A model generated the notes under the pieces. It made no database searches, was not told where the DNA came from, and worked only from the letters and a program-made list of their open reading frames with translations. A stretch of DNA of 64,000 bases from Bradyrhizobium betae (GTDB lineage Bacteria; Pseudomonadota; Alphaproteobacteria; Rhizobiales; Xanthobacteraceae): contig NZ_CP044543.1 in the NCBI RefSeq assembly GCF_008932115.1, positions 4,098,501-4,162,500 of the forward strand, given 5' to 3'. Below, piece by piece: positions 27,082 to 36,076 of the stretch. The position numbers and the translations under genes are program-made. How positions within the stretch are numbered: position 1 is the stretch's first letter; each line of letters opens with the position of its first letter.

Positions 27082-27342
27082 ATGATCATTCCAACCCATG
27101 TCGGCTCGGCGGCGCCGCTGTGGCGAGCGCAGCTGTGGCACGCCCGTGCGTTCGGCCGCCTCGTCTCGCTTGATCTCATGGCCGTCGACCTCCGATTTGC
27201 AGTCGCAAGCGTGGTTGCACGCTCGCTGGCCCAGGCCGCGGACGCGCTGGTTCGCCATGTGATGGGCCGCGCCTGGCGGGGAGCCCGTTTCGCAGAAGAT
27301 ATCACGGCTGCTGCCACCATGGTGGCAGCAGCCCGGCACTAG
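27082..27342 (+). CDS. Small hypothetical protein next to the WYL regulator
   Basis: 86 residues from ATG 27082, with AGAGG 8 bases upstream. Alanine/arginine-rich and probably helical (LMAVDLRFAVASVVARSLAQ), with no signal peptide. It sits 37 bp before the GST-like gene in the same direction and divergent from the regulator, so it may be part of the regulated unit. I do not recognise a family, and a spurious frame is possible in this GC-rich DNA. Confidence 0.45.
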   Translation: MIIPTHVGSAAPLWRAQLWHARAFGRLVSLDLMAVDLRFAVASVVARSLAQAADALVRHVMGRAWRGARFAEDITAAATMVAAARH

Positions 27343-27379
27343 GTTCCGTCAACTCTTTCGGTCGTTCAGGAGAGCTTTC

Positions 27380-28108
27380 ATGATCACGCTTTATGGCTTT
27401 GGCGCCGGCTTCGGCCTGCCGGAAATCAGCCCCTTCGTCACCAAGACCGAGGTGCAGCTGAAAATGGCGGGACTGCCCTACCGGAAGGACCGAGCGATGC
27501 CCCCGGCCTCGCCCAAGGGGCAATTGCCGTTCATCGACGACGGCGGCGAGGCGGTGGCCGATTCCACCTTCATTCGCGCCCATATCGAGCGCCGCTACGG
27601 CTTCGATTTCGACGCCGGCCTGTCGCTGGCCGAGCGCGCGCAGGCCTGGGCGTTCGAGCGCATGATCGAGCATCACGTCTATTGGGCGCTGGTCGGCGCG
27701 CGCTGGGTCGATCCGGTCAATTTCGCCAAGGGCCCGGCGCATTTCTTCGACGGCGCACCGGAGCACAATCGCGAGAAGCTGCGCGAGGACGCGCAATTCC
27801 GTGTCGCCGAGAACTATCTGCTCTCCGGCCTCGGCCGCCACGGGCCGGACGACGATGTCGATCTCGCGGTGCGCTCGCTGTTCGCGCTGTCGGTGCAGCT
27901 CGGTAACAAATCCTACCTGATGGGCAACAAGCCCTGCGGCGTCGATGCCACTGCCTTCGGCGCGCTCGCGGGAATTCTCACGCCGTTCTTCGAATCCGGA
28001 CTGCGCCAGCGGGCCGAGGGATTTCCGAACCTCACCGCCTATGTCGACCGCATGATGGACGCGTACTATCCGGAGTTCGCCTGGGCCCCGCTGCGGCAGG
28101 CGGCCTGA
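27380..28108 (+). CDS. Glutathione S-transferase-like protein
   Basis: 242 residues. The thioredoxin-like N-terminus (MITLYGFGAGFGLPEISPFV; ASPKGQLPFIDDGG; ADSTFIRAHIERRYG) and helical C-terminal half (GNKPCGVDATAFGALAGIL) resemble the metaxin/FAX-like GST branch rather than classical GSTs. GGAGAG lies 7 bases before the ATG. Likely under the divergent WYL regulator. Glutathione dependence is not certain. Confidence 0.8.
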   Translation: MITLYGFGAGFGLPEISPFVTKTEVQLKMAGLPYRKDRAMPPASPKGQLPFIDDGGEAVADSTFIRAHIERRYGFDFDAGLSLAERAQAWAFERMIEHHVYWALVGARWVDPVNFAKGPAHFFDGAPEHNREKLREDAQFRVAENYLLSGLGRHGPDDDVDLAVRSLFALSVQLGNKSYLMGNKPCGVDATAFGALAGILTPFFESGLRQRAEGFPNLTAYVDRMMDAYYPEFAWAPLRQAA

Positions 28109-28117
28109 GAAACAAAA

Positions 28118-28142
28118 AGAGCCGGCCCATCGGGCCGGCTCT
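28118..28142 (-). terminator. Hairpin terminator of the binding-protein operon
   Basis: Perfect 11-bp stem AGAGCCGGCCC / GGGCCGGCTCT with 3-base loop. Read on the minus strand it is followed by TTTTTGTTT, so it ends the aromatic operon coming from the right. Confidence 0.85.
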
Positions 28143-28167
28143 CGTCATCTCAAACCTGTCGCTGCGT

Positions 28168-29319
28168 CTACTTCACCAGCGAGTACTTTCCGTTCTTCAC
28201 GGTGAGCAGGATGCGTGAGCGCTCGTCGAGGCCGTAGCGGTCCTTCTCGGTGAAATTGTAGACGCCCTGGCTCGCGGCCATTTCCTTTTCCGACAGCAGC
28301 GCCTGACGGATCGCTTCGCGGAATTCCGGCGTGCCGGGTTTTGCCGTCTTCAGTGCCGCCGGGATCACGCGCTTGAGGATCTCGAACGCATCGTAGGAGT
28401 GACCGGCGAACTGGCTGCGGCTGTTCGGGCCGTACTTGCCTTCATACGCCGTGTTGAGCGCGAGGCCCGGCTTCTTGGTGGCGGCCTCGTCCGGCTGGTC
28501 TTCGGGATCCATCACCGGACCCGACGCCATCAACACGCCTTCGGCTGCCTTGCCGGCGATGCGGATGAAATCCATGCTGGCCGCGCCATGGGTCTGATAG
28601 ATCAGGCCCTGATAGCCGCGCTCGCGCAGCTCGGTCTGCGGCAGTGCGGCCGCGGTGCCGGAAGCGCCGACCAGGATCGCGTCGGGATTGGCGGCGACGA
28701 GCTTGAGCACCTGTCCGGTTACGGACGTGTCGGGGCGGGCGAAGCGCTCTTCGTCGGCGATGGTCATGCCCATCGGCCCGGTCTGGGCCTTCAGATCGTT
28801 GAACCAGAGGTCGCCATAGGAGTCGGAATAGCCGATGTAGCCGATCGTCTTCACGCCCTTGGACTTCATGTGATCATACAGCACCTTGCCCACGATCGGG
28901 ATCGGCTGCGGCATCGCCACCGACCACTTCATGCGCTCCGGCGTGATCGGGAATGGCGCGAGGCCGAAATGCGGAATGCCGGCTTCATTGGCGACGTTGG
29001 AGACCGCGATGGTCGGCGGCGTCAGCGCCGAGCCCATGATGATGTCGGCCTTGGATTCGGTGACGAAGCGGCGGGCGTTGGTGGTCGCGGTGGTGGGATC
29101 GCCGCCGTCGTCGAGCACGATCACCTTCAGCGGCACGCCGCCGATTTCCTTCGGCACGAATTCCAGCGCGTTGCGCTCGGGAATGCCGAGTGCGGCGCCG
29201 GGGCCGGTCGTGGTGGTGGTGATGCCGATGGTGACTTCGGCGGTCTGGGCCAGTGCGGGCAGGGCCGGCAGGGCAAGCGTCGCCGCGGCGATGGCGGCGG
29301 TCAGGTAAAAGCGTTTCAT
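28168..29319 (-). CDS. LivK-type binding protein, likely for aromatic acids
   Basis: 383 residues with a clear Sec signal peptide (MKRFYLTAAIAAATLALPAL to about ALAQ) and the type I periplasmic-binding fold (VTIGITTTTTGPGAALGIPE). It is the last gene of a crotonase, feruloyl-CoA synthase, SDR and thioesterase series and is followed by a terminator. In Rhodopseudomonas palustris the analogous protein CouP, next to the same enzymes, binds p-coumarate-type lignin aromatics. I infer the same here. Its permease partner is probably the set at 41.8-45.4 kb, which lacks its own binding protein. Confidence 0.85.
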   Translation of the reverse strand: MKRFYLTAAIAAATLALPALPALAQTAEVTIGITTTTTGPGAALGIPERNALEFVPKEIGGVPLKVIVLDDGGDPTTATTNARRFVTESKADIIMGSALTPPTIAVSNVANEAGIPHFGLAPFPITPERMKWSVAMPQPIPIVGKVLYDHMKSKGVKTIGYIGYSDSYGDLWFNDLKAQTGPMGMTIADEERFARPDTSVTGQVLKLVAANPDAILVGASGTAAALPQTELRERGYQGLIYQTHGAASMDFIRIAGKAAEGVLMASGPVMDPEDQPDEAATKKPGLALNTAYEGKYGPNSRSQFAGHSYDAFEILKRVIPAALKTAKPGTPEFREAIRQALLSEKEMAASQGVYNFTEKDRYGLDERSRILLTVKNGKYSLVK

Positions 29320-29397
29320 TTATTCCTCCCTTTACGTTGTTTCTTTGAAAGCAGAAATCGGGGGGTAATTCAGCCCCTCTTTTGGCGATGCGGCGAT

Positions 29398-29829
29398 TTA
29401 GCTCCGGACCTCACTCCCCGTGAATTTGGCTACCATTTCCGCAGGAAATGGAGCCGATTTCAGCTTGTCGGGGTTAACGGGGTCGCGACCGACCAGCACG
29501 CGGGTCTCAAACCCCTCGATCGCCAGCGCCTCGCCCTTGTAGACGTTGTGCTTCACCTCGAAGCTCGAGCGCTTGATGCTCTCGATTTTGGTTTCGATGG
29601 TGATCCAGTCGCCATAGGTCGAGGGGATGTAGAATTTGGACCGCGTGTCGACCATGGGGATGCCCACCAGGCCGTATTTGCGGACCAGATCCTGCTTGGA
29701 GAATCCGGCGACCTCGAACAGGGTCGACGTCGAATCGTCGAACATCGCGAAATAGCGCGGGTAATAGACGATGTTGGCGGGGTCGCAGTCACCCCACTGA
29801 ATCTGGACGTCGCGCCGGTTCACGAACAT
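29398..29829 (-). CDS. 4-hydroxybenzoyl-CoA-type thioesterase
   Basis: 143 residues of the hotdog fold. The motif WGDCDPANIVYYPRYFAMFD is the signature of the Pseudomonas-type 4-hydroxybenzoyl-CoA thioesterases, the Asp of GDCDP being the catalytic residue. It would release 4-hydroxybenzoate (or vanillate) from its CoA ester, giving the substrate of PobA encoded in this same region. It starts 11 bp after the stop of the SDR gene upstream. Other aryl-CoA substrates are possible. Confidence 0.88.
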   Translation of the reverse strand: MFVNRRDVQIQWGDCDPANIVYYPRYFAMFDDSTSTLFEVAGFSKQDLVRKYGLVGIPMVDTRSKFYIPSTYGDWITIETKIESIKRSSFEVKHNVYKGEALAIEGFETRVLVGRDPVNPDKLKSAPFPAEMVAKFTGSEVRS

Positions 29830-29839
29830 GTAGAGGGCC

Positions 29840-30601
29840 TTACTTCGGCGCCATGCGCAGCGAGCCGTCGAGACGCACCACTTCGCCGTTCAGGTACGAG
29901 TTCTCGACCATGTGCAGGGCAAGGGCCGCGAACTCGTCGGCATTGCCGAGCCGGCGCGGGAACGGGATCGCGGAGGCGAGCGAGTCCTGGGCCTCCTGCG
30001 GCAGGTTGGCGAGCAGCGGCGTGAGGAACAGGCCGGGCGCGATGGTGAGCACGCGGACGCCGAACTGCGCCAGCTCGCGCGCGATCGGCAGTGTCATGCC
30101 GACGATGCCGCCCTTGGAGGCCGAATAGGCCGACTGGCCGATCTGGCCGTCATAGGCGGCGACGGAGGCGGTGTTGATGATGACGCCGCGTTCGCCGGTC
30201 GCCTGCGGCTCGAGCTTGGACATCTCGGTCGCGGCAAGGCGCAGCATGTTGAAGGTGCCGATCAAATTGACCTTGATCACCTTGTCGAAATCGGCGAGCG
30301 CCATCGGGCCGTCGCGGCCGACGACGCGCTTGGCAACGCCGATGCCGGCGCAATTGACCAGCACGCGCGGCGCGCCGAGGGCCTTGGTCGCCTGCGCGAT
30401 CGCAGCTTCCGCGGAGGCGGCGTCGGAGACGTCGCAGGTCACGGCGACGCCCTTGATCTCGGCCGCAACGGTTTCCGCGAGCTTGGTATTGAGGTCGAAG
30501 ACCGCGACCTTGGCGCCCTGCGCGGCCAGTCTTCGCGCAGTCGCGGCGCCCAGTCCCGATGCGCCGCCGGTGACGATGGCTGCCTGATCTTTCAACAACA
30601 T
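29840..30601 (-). CDS. SDR dehydrogenase, 3-hydroxyacyl-CoA dehydrogenase type II-like
   Basis: 253 residues of the classical short-chain dehydrogenase family. TGGASGLG is the cofactor glycine motif, NCAG follows, and the catalytic set is Ser (INTASVAAY), Tyr and Lys (SAYSASKGG). The order [19 protein letters not shown] and [15 protein letters not shown] resembles the HSD10 type of NAD-dependent 3-hydroxyacyl-CoA dehydrogenase. In this operon it could oxidise the beta-hydroxy-arylpropanoyl-CoA made by the crotonase, which would fit beta-oxidation of hydroxycinnamates. Substrate is inferred from context. Confidence 0.87.
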   Translation of the reverse strand: MLLKDQAAIVTGGASGLGAATARRLAAQGAKVAVFDLNTKLAETVAAEIKGVAVTCDVSDAASAEAAIAQATKALGAPRVLVNCAGIGVAKRVVGRDGPMALADFDKVIKVNLIGTFNMLRLAATEMSKLEPQATGERGVIINTASVAAYDGQIGQSAYSASKGGIVGMTLPIARELAQFGVRVLTIAPGLFLTPLLANLPQEAQDSLASAIPFPRRLGNADEFAALALHMVENSYLNGEVVRLDGSLRMAPK

Positions 30602-30626
30602 GGCGTTCTCCTATAATGATGGTTTC

Positions 30627-32510
30627 TTAGCCGACCGATATCACACGGTCCGAGGGATTGGCAGCGTAGAGCTCGTCGATCAGTGCGCCGCGATGCTCCA
30701 GCACCGCGCGCTGGTTGATCGAGCCCTTGTCGGTGACCTCGCCCTTGTCGATCGACAGTGGGGTGTCCAGCAGGATCGCGCGCGTGATCCGCGTCGAGGA
30801 CCCCGTGGCCTGGCTCAGGAAGCGCGTCAGGCGCTCGCGGAAGGCTTCGCGCACCAGCCGGTCGCGCGCGGTGACGGTGAGGTCGTCGGCCGGCAGCGTC
30901 GGGTTGATCAGCCGGCAGCCGTCGAGATCGAGCAGCACGAGGGCAGAGACCTCGTCGCGGTTGATGCCGGCGATGACGACGTCGCGTACCAGCGGCGCGC
31001 AGGCCGCAACCAGACGGGCGCGCAGCGGGCCGACGCTGACCCAGGTGCCGCTGCCGAGCTTGAAGTCCTCGCTGACGCGGCCGTCGAAGTCGAAGCCGGC
31101 ATTGAGATCGTCGGGGTCGACCGCCTTCAGTGCATCGCCGAGCTTGTAAAAACCTTCCTCGTCGAAGGATTTCGCGGTGATGTCGGGCTGGCGCCAGTAG
31201 CCGGGCATCACGTTCGGGCCCTTGCAGCGCACTTCCATCTTGCCGTTGTTCGGCACCAGCTTGGCGTCGTTGCCTGATACTGGCAGGCCGACATGGCCGG
31301 AGCGGCTGGTGCGCGGATTGACCGACATGAAGAACGGCGCGGTCTCGGTGGCGCCAAGGCCGGTCAGCATCGGCACGCGATAGCCTTTTTCCTTCACCGC
31401 GAGCTCGTCGAGGCTGTTCCAGACGTAGGGCGAGAGCGCCGCGCCGGAGAAGAACATCGCATGCAGCCGGTCGAAGAATTTTGCACGCAGGCCCTGGTCG
31501 TCGCGCAAGTAAGGCAGCAGCGACTCGTAGCCCTTGGGCACGTTGAAATACACCGTCGGCGAGATCTCCTGGAGATTACGCACGGTCTCCTCGATGCCTC
31601 CAGGCATCGGCTTGCCGGCATCGAGGTACATCGAGCCGCCATTGTACAGCGTCAGCCCGATATTGTGGTTGCCGCCGAAAGTATGGTTCCAGGGCAGCCA
31701 GTCGATGATGACCGGCGGCTCGTCCTTGAGGAAGGCGAGCGTCTCGCGCAGCATCACCTGGTTGGCGCAGATCATGCGCTGGGTGTTGATGACCGCCTTG
31801 GGATTGCCGGTCGAGCCCGACGTCAGCAGGAATTTTGCGATCGTATCGGGGCCGATTTTGTCGTGCACCGCGTCGAGATCGTCGCGGACCGGCGTCGCCA
31901 TGAGGTCGGCGAGCAGCGTGACGTTGCGGCCCGGCACGCTGCCATAGGAGGCCGCGATCTCGGTGCCATCAGAGACATTGGCGGCAAGCGCATCGGAAAA
32001 CTTGTCGGCATCCTCGGCGAAGACGAGGCCGGGCGTCAGCAGCTTCATCAGGTAAGACAGCTTGCCGTAATCCTTCGACACCAGCGAATAGGCCGGCGAC
32101 ACCGGGCAGAACGGAATGCCGGCATAGAACGCGCCGAAGGCGAGCAATGCATGGTCGATCGAATTGCCGGAGAGGATCACCACCGGCCGTTCCGCCGACA
32201 GGCCGCGCTGGATCAGCGCGGACGCGATATGCCGGCTCGCGGTGAGCAGCTCGGCATAGGTGATCTTGCGCCAGCCGCGGCCGCCTTCGCGCTCCGCCAT
32301 GAAGACGCGGTCCGGCGTGGTGGTCGCCCAGTGGTGCAGGCGGTCGGTGATGCGGACGGGATAGTCACCGAGCGGCTGTTTTGGCCTGAGGTAAATCGTG
32401 CCGTCGTCGCGACGGTCGATGTCGACGACCGGATCGCCGAACGAGATCGGCCGCAGCGGGAAAGTGCTCGCGCCGCGCTCCATGCTGGAAGAGGACGGCT
32501 GCGCGCTCAT
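30627..32510 (-). CDS. Feruloyl-CoA synthase-like ligase
   Basis: 627 residues from ATG 32510, which overlaps the crotonase stop as ATGA; the open frame continues upstream as an artefact. AMP-forming ligase with P-loop LLTSGSTGNPKAVINTQ, A5 motif GLGATETAPF and a divergent C-terminal lysine region DKGEVTDKGSINQR. The length and these variant motifs match bacterial feruloyl-CoA synthases. It activates ferulate, p-coumarate or caffeate to CoA esters for the crotonase. An operator-like dyad lies upstream of the operon. Confidence 0.9.
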   Translation of the reverse strand: MSAQPSSSSMERGASTFPLRPISFGDPVVDIDRRDDGTIYLRPKQPLGDYPVRITDRLHHWATTTPDRVFMAEREGGRGWRKITYAELLTASRHIASALIQRGLSAERPVVILSGNSIDHALLAFGAFYAGIPFCPVSPAYSLVSKDYGKLSYLMKLLTPGLVFAEDADKFSDALAANVSDGTEIAASYGSVPGRNVTLLADLMATPVRDDLDAVHDKIGPDTIAKFLLTSGSTGNPKAVINTQRMICANQVMLRETLAFLKDEPPVIIDWLPWNHTFGGNHNIGLTLYNGGSMYLDAGKPMPGGIEETVRNLQEISPTVYFNVPKGYESLLPYLRDDQGLRAKFFDRLHAMFFSGAALSPYVWNSLDELAVKEKGYRVPMLTGLGATETAPFFMSVNPRTSRSGHVGLPVSGNDAKLVPNNGKMEVRCKGPNVMPGYWRQPDITAKSFDEEGFYKLGDALKAVDPDDLNAGFDFDGRVSEDFKLGSGTWVSVGPLRARLVAACAPLVRDVVIAGINRDEVSALVLLDLDGCRLINPTLPADDLTVTARDRLVREAFRERLTRFLSQATGSSTRITRAILLDTPLSIDKGEVTDKGSINQRAVLEHRGALIDELYAANPSDRVISVG

Positions 32511-33316
32511 GGCTTCGGCTTCACCTTGGCGGTCTTGTGCTCGAGAAATTCGCGGATCCTGCGCTTGGCCTCCTTGTCGCTTTGCGCGACCGTTGCCATC
32601 AGCGATTCCATCAGCAGGCCGGTCTGCGGATTGGCCTCCGCGATCATCGGCAGCGCCTGCAGCACGGCGAAATTCGTCAGCGGCGCGTTGGAGGCGATCT
32701 TGGTCGCTAGCTCCAGCGCCTTGCCGAGCCCGTTGCCGGCTTCCGTCAGATATTGCGCGAAGCCGTAGGAGGCGCCCTCGGTCGCGGTGTAGACGCGCCC
32801 CGTCAGCATCATGTCCATCATCCTGGCAACGCCGATCAACCGCGGTAGCCGCACCGAGCCGCCGCCGCCGACGAAGATGCCGCGTTGTCCCTCCGGCAGC
32901 GCGAAATAGGTCGAGGGCTCGGCGACGCGGATATGCGCGGCGCAGGCGAGCTCCAGCCCGCCGCCGATCACCGCGCCCTTCAGCGCCGCGATCACGGGCA
33001 CGCGGCTGTACTGGATGCGGTCGAATACCCGGTGCCACATCTGGGAATGGAGCAGGCCGCCGGTGGCGTCGTGGTCCTGCAGTTCGGAGAGGTCGAGGCC
33101 GCTGGAGAAATGGTCGCCGATGCCGTGGATGACGACCGCGCCGATGTCCTCGGGCAGGGACGCAAAACACTCGCCGATCTCAAGGATGATGCCGTCGTTG
33201 AGCGCATTGCGCTTGGCGGGGCGGTTCAGACCGACGGTCAGAACCCGGTCCGCCCGCTCGATCCGGAGCAGCCCGGAGGCGCCCGCGTCAGCGGTGTTGG
33301 CGTTTCCCTGTGTCAT
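32507..33316 (-). CDS. Crotonase-family hydratase (hydroxycinnamoyl-CoA hydratase candidate)
   Basis: 269 residues. Crotonase fold with oxyanion-hole stretches FSSGLDLSEL and GAVIGGGLELACAAHI, and both catalytic glutamates of enoyl-CoA hydratases (GGGLE and ALPEGQRG). First gene of the aromatic operon. It would hydrate the CoA thioester of a hydroxycinnamate. Some relatives go on to split it to the benzaldehyde and acetyl-CoA; sequence alone does not tell which. ATG 33316 lies 20 bp downstream of the start of the predicted operator. Confidence 0.87.
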   Translation of the reverse strand: MTQGNANTADAGASGLLRIERADRVLTVGLNRPAKRNALNDGIILEIGECFASLPEDIGAVVIHGIGDHFSSGLDLSELQDHDATGGLLHSQMWHRVFDRIQYSRVPVIAALKGAVIGGGLELACAAHIRVAEPSTYFALPEGQRGIFVGGGGSVRLPRLIGVARMMDMMLTGRVYTATEGASYGFAQYLTEAGNGLGKALELATKIASNAPLTNFAVLQALPMIAEANPQTGLLMESLMATVAQSDKEAKRRIREFLEHKTAKVKPKP

Positions 33317-33335
33317 TTGCGTCCTTATCAGAATA

Positions 33336-33350
33336 GTTATGTTGTATAAC
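33336..33350. promoter_or_regulatory. Dyad GTTAT-N5-ATAAC at the aromatic operon promoter
   Basis: GTTAT (33336-33340) and ATAAC (33346-33350), within a wider AT-rich block ending at GAATT. It is 20 bp from the start of the crotonase-feruloyl-CoA synthase operon. Sister sites lie upstream of pobA (37997-38011) and in the MarR/LivH intergenic region (45497-45511), which suggests one repressor, probably the MarR protein. Confidence 0.6.
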
Positions 33351-33433
33351 GAATTCCGGGGGAGTCAATACGGGGCTGACGTCTCCCGGTGCGTCGCAAC
33401 GGGCGGTCGGGCCTGGACGTTCGGTGGTATTCG

Positions 33434-33976
33434 TTAGTGCGCGAAGATGTTGCCGGTCTGGATCGAGCAGGTCGGCGATCCCGTGCTGACACTGGTGATC
33501 TCATACATGGCGCCATCGGGCCCGCGGCGCCTGATCTGGGCACTGCCTTCCTTGGCGTCGATTACTGACAGCGAACAACCGGCGAAAGATGAATCGAAGC
33601 TGGCAATGTACCGACGGGCGCCGCTGGCAAAGGCCTCGGTGCCGATCAGCTTGTCGCCTTGGAAACTGACGCTGCGGGATCCGCCGCCCTCGCCCGGCGC
33701 GAGTTCTCCCTCTCGGGTTGCCCTGCCTCCGCGCACCTCCGCGCGCAGGAACGGACGACCTGCCGAGCTTATATATACTATCCGCGTATTGACGTTCGAA
33801 AAGCTGACACTGGTGCCGTCCGCCCGCTTGCCGGTCCCGCTCGTGCTCCATGACATCGTGACTGTCTTGTCTAGGAGGCCGGCTGGCGCGCCGCCTGCAA
33901 CGGCGGGACCCGCGAACAGCACGCCAGCGCATCCAAGCATTCCCAGCAAATGGCGCATTGATCGAACGTTCATCAT
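33434..33976 (-). CDS. Secreted hypothetical protein
   Basis: 180 residues with a signal peptide (MRHLLGMLGCAGVLFAGPAV to about VAGG). The mature part is Ser/Gly-rich with a predicted beta pattern (TVTMSWSTSGTGKRADG; TRIVYISSAGRPFLRAEVRG) and two cysteines (SFAGCSLSVID, SPTCSIQTGN). I do not recognise the family. It is a single gene between the aromatic operon promoter and the DUF3237 gene, and its link to aromatics is unclear. Confidence 0.7.
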   Translation of the reverse strand: MMNVRSMRHLLGMLGCAGVLFAGPAVAGGAPAGLLDKTVTMSWSTSGTGKRADGTSVSFSNVNTRIVYISSAGRPFLRAEVRGGRATREGELAPGEGGGSRSVSFQGDKLIGTEAFASGARRYIASFDSSFAGCSLSVIDAKEGSAQIRRRGPDGAMYEITSVSTGSPTCSIQTGNIFAH

Positions 33977-34080
33977 CGCCCCCCAGAAATCAAATCTGCT
34001 AAAACTAATATTCGCAATCGCTCGATACTAATTTTGCGGCCCTCTCTCTGCAAGCAACCTCCCGGGCGATGCCGACCGAG

Positions 34081-34542
34081 TCACACCACCTGATGCACGT
34101 CGATCACCACGCGGTCGGCATGCCGCGCGGCGGAGCCGACGAAGATGCGCTCCATCAGCCAGCGATACTTCTCATGTCCCGTCTCGAACCTCGGGACCGT
34201 GCGGAAATAGATCAGCTTGGGATCGACCGGCTCGCCCCGCTTGAGCTTTTGCAACAGCTCGACCGGGCCGAAGCGCATGCCTTTGTTCTCGACATAGACG
34301 ACGGCGCCGTCGTCAGTTTCGAATGCGTACTTCGCCTCGAGGTCGATCAGCTCGTTGGGGCGGATGGTCTGGAAGTCGGCGCCGAACGGCAGCACCTTGC
34401 CTGATATCGCGCCCGTCACCTCGCCACCGATGATCGGGATGATGCGGCGGACACCGATGCCGGTCTCGCCGGCGGTGACGACGTCGCCGATGCGCGCTGT
34501 GATGGTGAAGACGTATTTTGTTTCGAGCGTCGGTGTGGTCAT
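34081..34542 (-). CDS. DUF3237 domain protein
   Basis: 153 residues forming one DUF3237 beta-barrel domain: YVFTITARIGDVVTAGETG, GEVTGAISGKVLPFGADFQT and FETGHEKYRWLMERIFVGSA. Members are often found among aromatic catabolic genes, and a ligand-binding or isomerase role has been suggested without firm proof. It lies on the same strand downstream of the TRAP transporter genes, separated from dctM by a palindromic repeat. Confidence 0.82.
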   Translation of the reverse strand: MTTPTLETKYVFTITARIGDVVTAGETGIGVRRIIPIIGGEVTGAISGKVLPFGADFQTIRPNELIDLEAKYAFETDDGAVVYVENKGMRFGPVELLQKLKRGEPVDPKLIYFRTVPRFETGHEKYRWLMERIFVGSAARHADRVVIDVHQVV

Positions 34543-34581
34543 CGCTTATCTCCAATCGATCGCGCCATGCGCAGGGCCTTT

Positions 34582-34724
34582 CCTTCTCCCCTTGTGGGAG
34601 AAGGTGGCGCGTAGCGCCGGATGAGGGGTTGTCTCCGCAAGTGCAAGTGTGCATGCGGAGACAACCCCTCACCCGTCTCGCCACTATCGCGGCGAGCCAC
34701 CCTCTCCCACAAGGGGAGAGGGGG
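34582..34724. repeat. Intergenic palindromic element, CTCTCCC type
   Basis: Outer blocks CCTTCTCCCCTTGTGGGAG and CCTCTCCCACAAGGGGAGAG surround an inner perfect 17-bp stem (34623-34639 with 34654-34670, GAGGGGTTGTCTCCGCA and its complement). The 5-prime GGTGGCGCG and GATGAGGGG blocks are typical of this family. A second member lies at 36643-36785. Confidence 0.85.
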
Positions 34725-34754
34725 AGACTGCGCCGCGCCGTCCGTGTCGCATTC

Positions 34755-36074
34755 TCAATGCGCCATCATCCGCGTCGGCAACCACGTCGCCAGCAGCGGG
34801 AAGGCGATCAGGATCACCAGCCGCACGAGGTCCGTCGCCACGAACGGGATCACGCCCCTGAAGATGGTGGAGAACGACACGTCCTTCACCACGCTTTTGA
34901 TGACAAAGACGTTCATCCCGACCGGCGGATGGATCAGGCCGAGCTCGACGGTCATCACGATGATGACGCCGAACCAGATCGGATCAAAGCCGAGATGCAT
35001 GATGACGGGGAAGATGATCGGCACGGTCAGGATGATCATCGCCATGGCGTCCATCAGGCAGCCGAGCACGAGATACATCACCATGATCAGCGCCAGCACG
35101 CCGTAGGGGCCGAGGCCGAGGCCGGTGAGGAACTCGGTGACCTTCTGCGGCGTCTGCGTCACCGTGAGGAAATAGCCGAAGATCAGCGCGCCGATCAGCA
35201 CGGTGAACACCGCGGCCGCGGTGCGCGTGGCCTGGAGCAGCGAGGCCAGGATCTTCTCGCGGTCGAGCCGGCCGGTCAGCACGCCGATGATGAAGGCGCC
35301 CGCGGCGCCGACGCCGCCGGCCTCCGTCGGCGTGAAGCGCGGCAGGAAGGGCAGGCCGTAGAGGCCGCCGATGACGAACACGAACAGCAGCACCGGCGCC
35401 CAGATGTCCTTCAGGCCGGCGAAGCGCTCGCGCCACGGCAGCACCTTGCCCTTGGGCAGGAAGTCGGGCCGGAAATAGCCGATCAGGAAGATCGTCATCA
35501 TGTACATGGTCATCGCCAGGATGCCCGGGATGATGCCGGCGATGAAGAGCTTGCCGATGTCCTGCTCGGTGATGATGCCGTAGACCGCGAGCACCGTGGA
35601 GGGCGGCAGCATCGCGCCGAGCGTGCCGCCGGCCGCGATCACGCCGGTAGCAAACGACTGCGGGTAGCCGAAGCGGCGCATCTCGGGGTAGGCGACCGCG
35701 GAGAAGGTCGCGGCGGTCGCGACCGACGAGCCGCAGATCGCGGCAAAGCCGCCGCAGGCGCCGACGGTGGCGATGCCGAGCCCGCCGCGCAAATGCCCGA
35801 CAAAGCCGTTGGCGGCGCGGAACAGCTCGCGGCTCATGCCGGAATTGCTGACGAAGGAGCCCATCAGCAGGAACATCGGAATGACGCCGAAAGTGTAGTC
35901 GGTGACGGTGCGCATCGAGGTCTGGCCGACCAGCTTCAGCGCCGGCGTCGCGCCGACCAGATAGGTGAAGCCGGAAACGCCGACGAGGCCCATGGCCATG
36001 CCGACGGGCACGCGCAGCAGCATCAACGCGAACAGGGAAACGAAGCCGATTACGGCGACGGCATCGGTACTCAT
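34755..36074 (-). CDS. TRAP transporter large permease (DctM)
   Basis: 439 residues from ATG 36074; the frame reads on upstream into dctQ as an artefact. About 12 membrane segments with the DctM patterns LLMGSFVSNSGMS, GGFAAICGSSVATAATF, AAGGTLGAMLPPSTVLAVYG and LILTV-like ends. It couples sodium flow to uptake of an organic acid delivered by the binding protein. The small subunit gene is immediately upstream and DctP further up. Next to pobA and the hydroxycinnamate genes it likely imports aromatic acids, as TarPQM does in R. palustris. Confidence 0.9.
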   Translation of the reverse strand: MSTDAVAVIGFVSLFALMLLRVPVGMAMGLVGVSGFTYLVGATPALKLVGQTSMRTVTDYTFGVIPMFLLMGSFVSNSGMSRELFRAANGFVGHLRGGLGIATVGACGGFAAICGSSVATAATFSAVAYPEMRRFGYPQSFATGVIAAGGTLGAMLPPSTVLAVYGIITEQDIGKLFIAGIIPGILAMTMYMMTIFLIGYFRPDFLPKGKVLPWRERFAGLKDIWAPVLLFVFVIGGLYGLPFLPRFTPTEAGGVGAAGAFIIGVLTGRLDREKILASLLQATRTAAAVFTVLIGALIFGYFLTVTQTPQKVTEFLTGLGLGPYGVLALIMVMYLVLGCLMDAMAMIILTVPIIFPVIMHLGFDPIWFGVIIVMTVELGLIHPPVGMNVFVIKSVVKDVSFSTIFRGVIPFVATDLVRLVILIAFPLLATWLPTRMMAH

Positions 36075-36076
36075 GG

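Noticed and set aside
30627..33170. Extended 847-residue N-terminus for the feruloyl-CoA synthase
   Set aside because: The extra part lies over the crotonase gene in another frame; ATG 32510 gives the normal family length and an ATGA overlap.
34623..34670. CRISPR repeat or strong terminator
   Set aside because: Single inverted repeat without direct-repeat/spacer periodicity and no T tract; it is the centre of an intergenic palindromic element.
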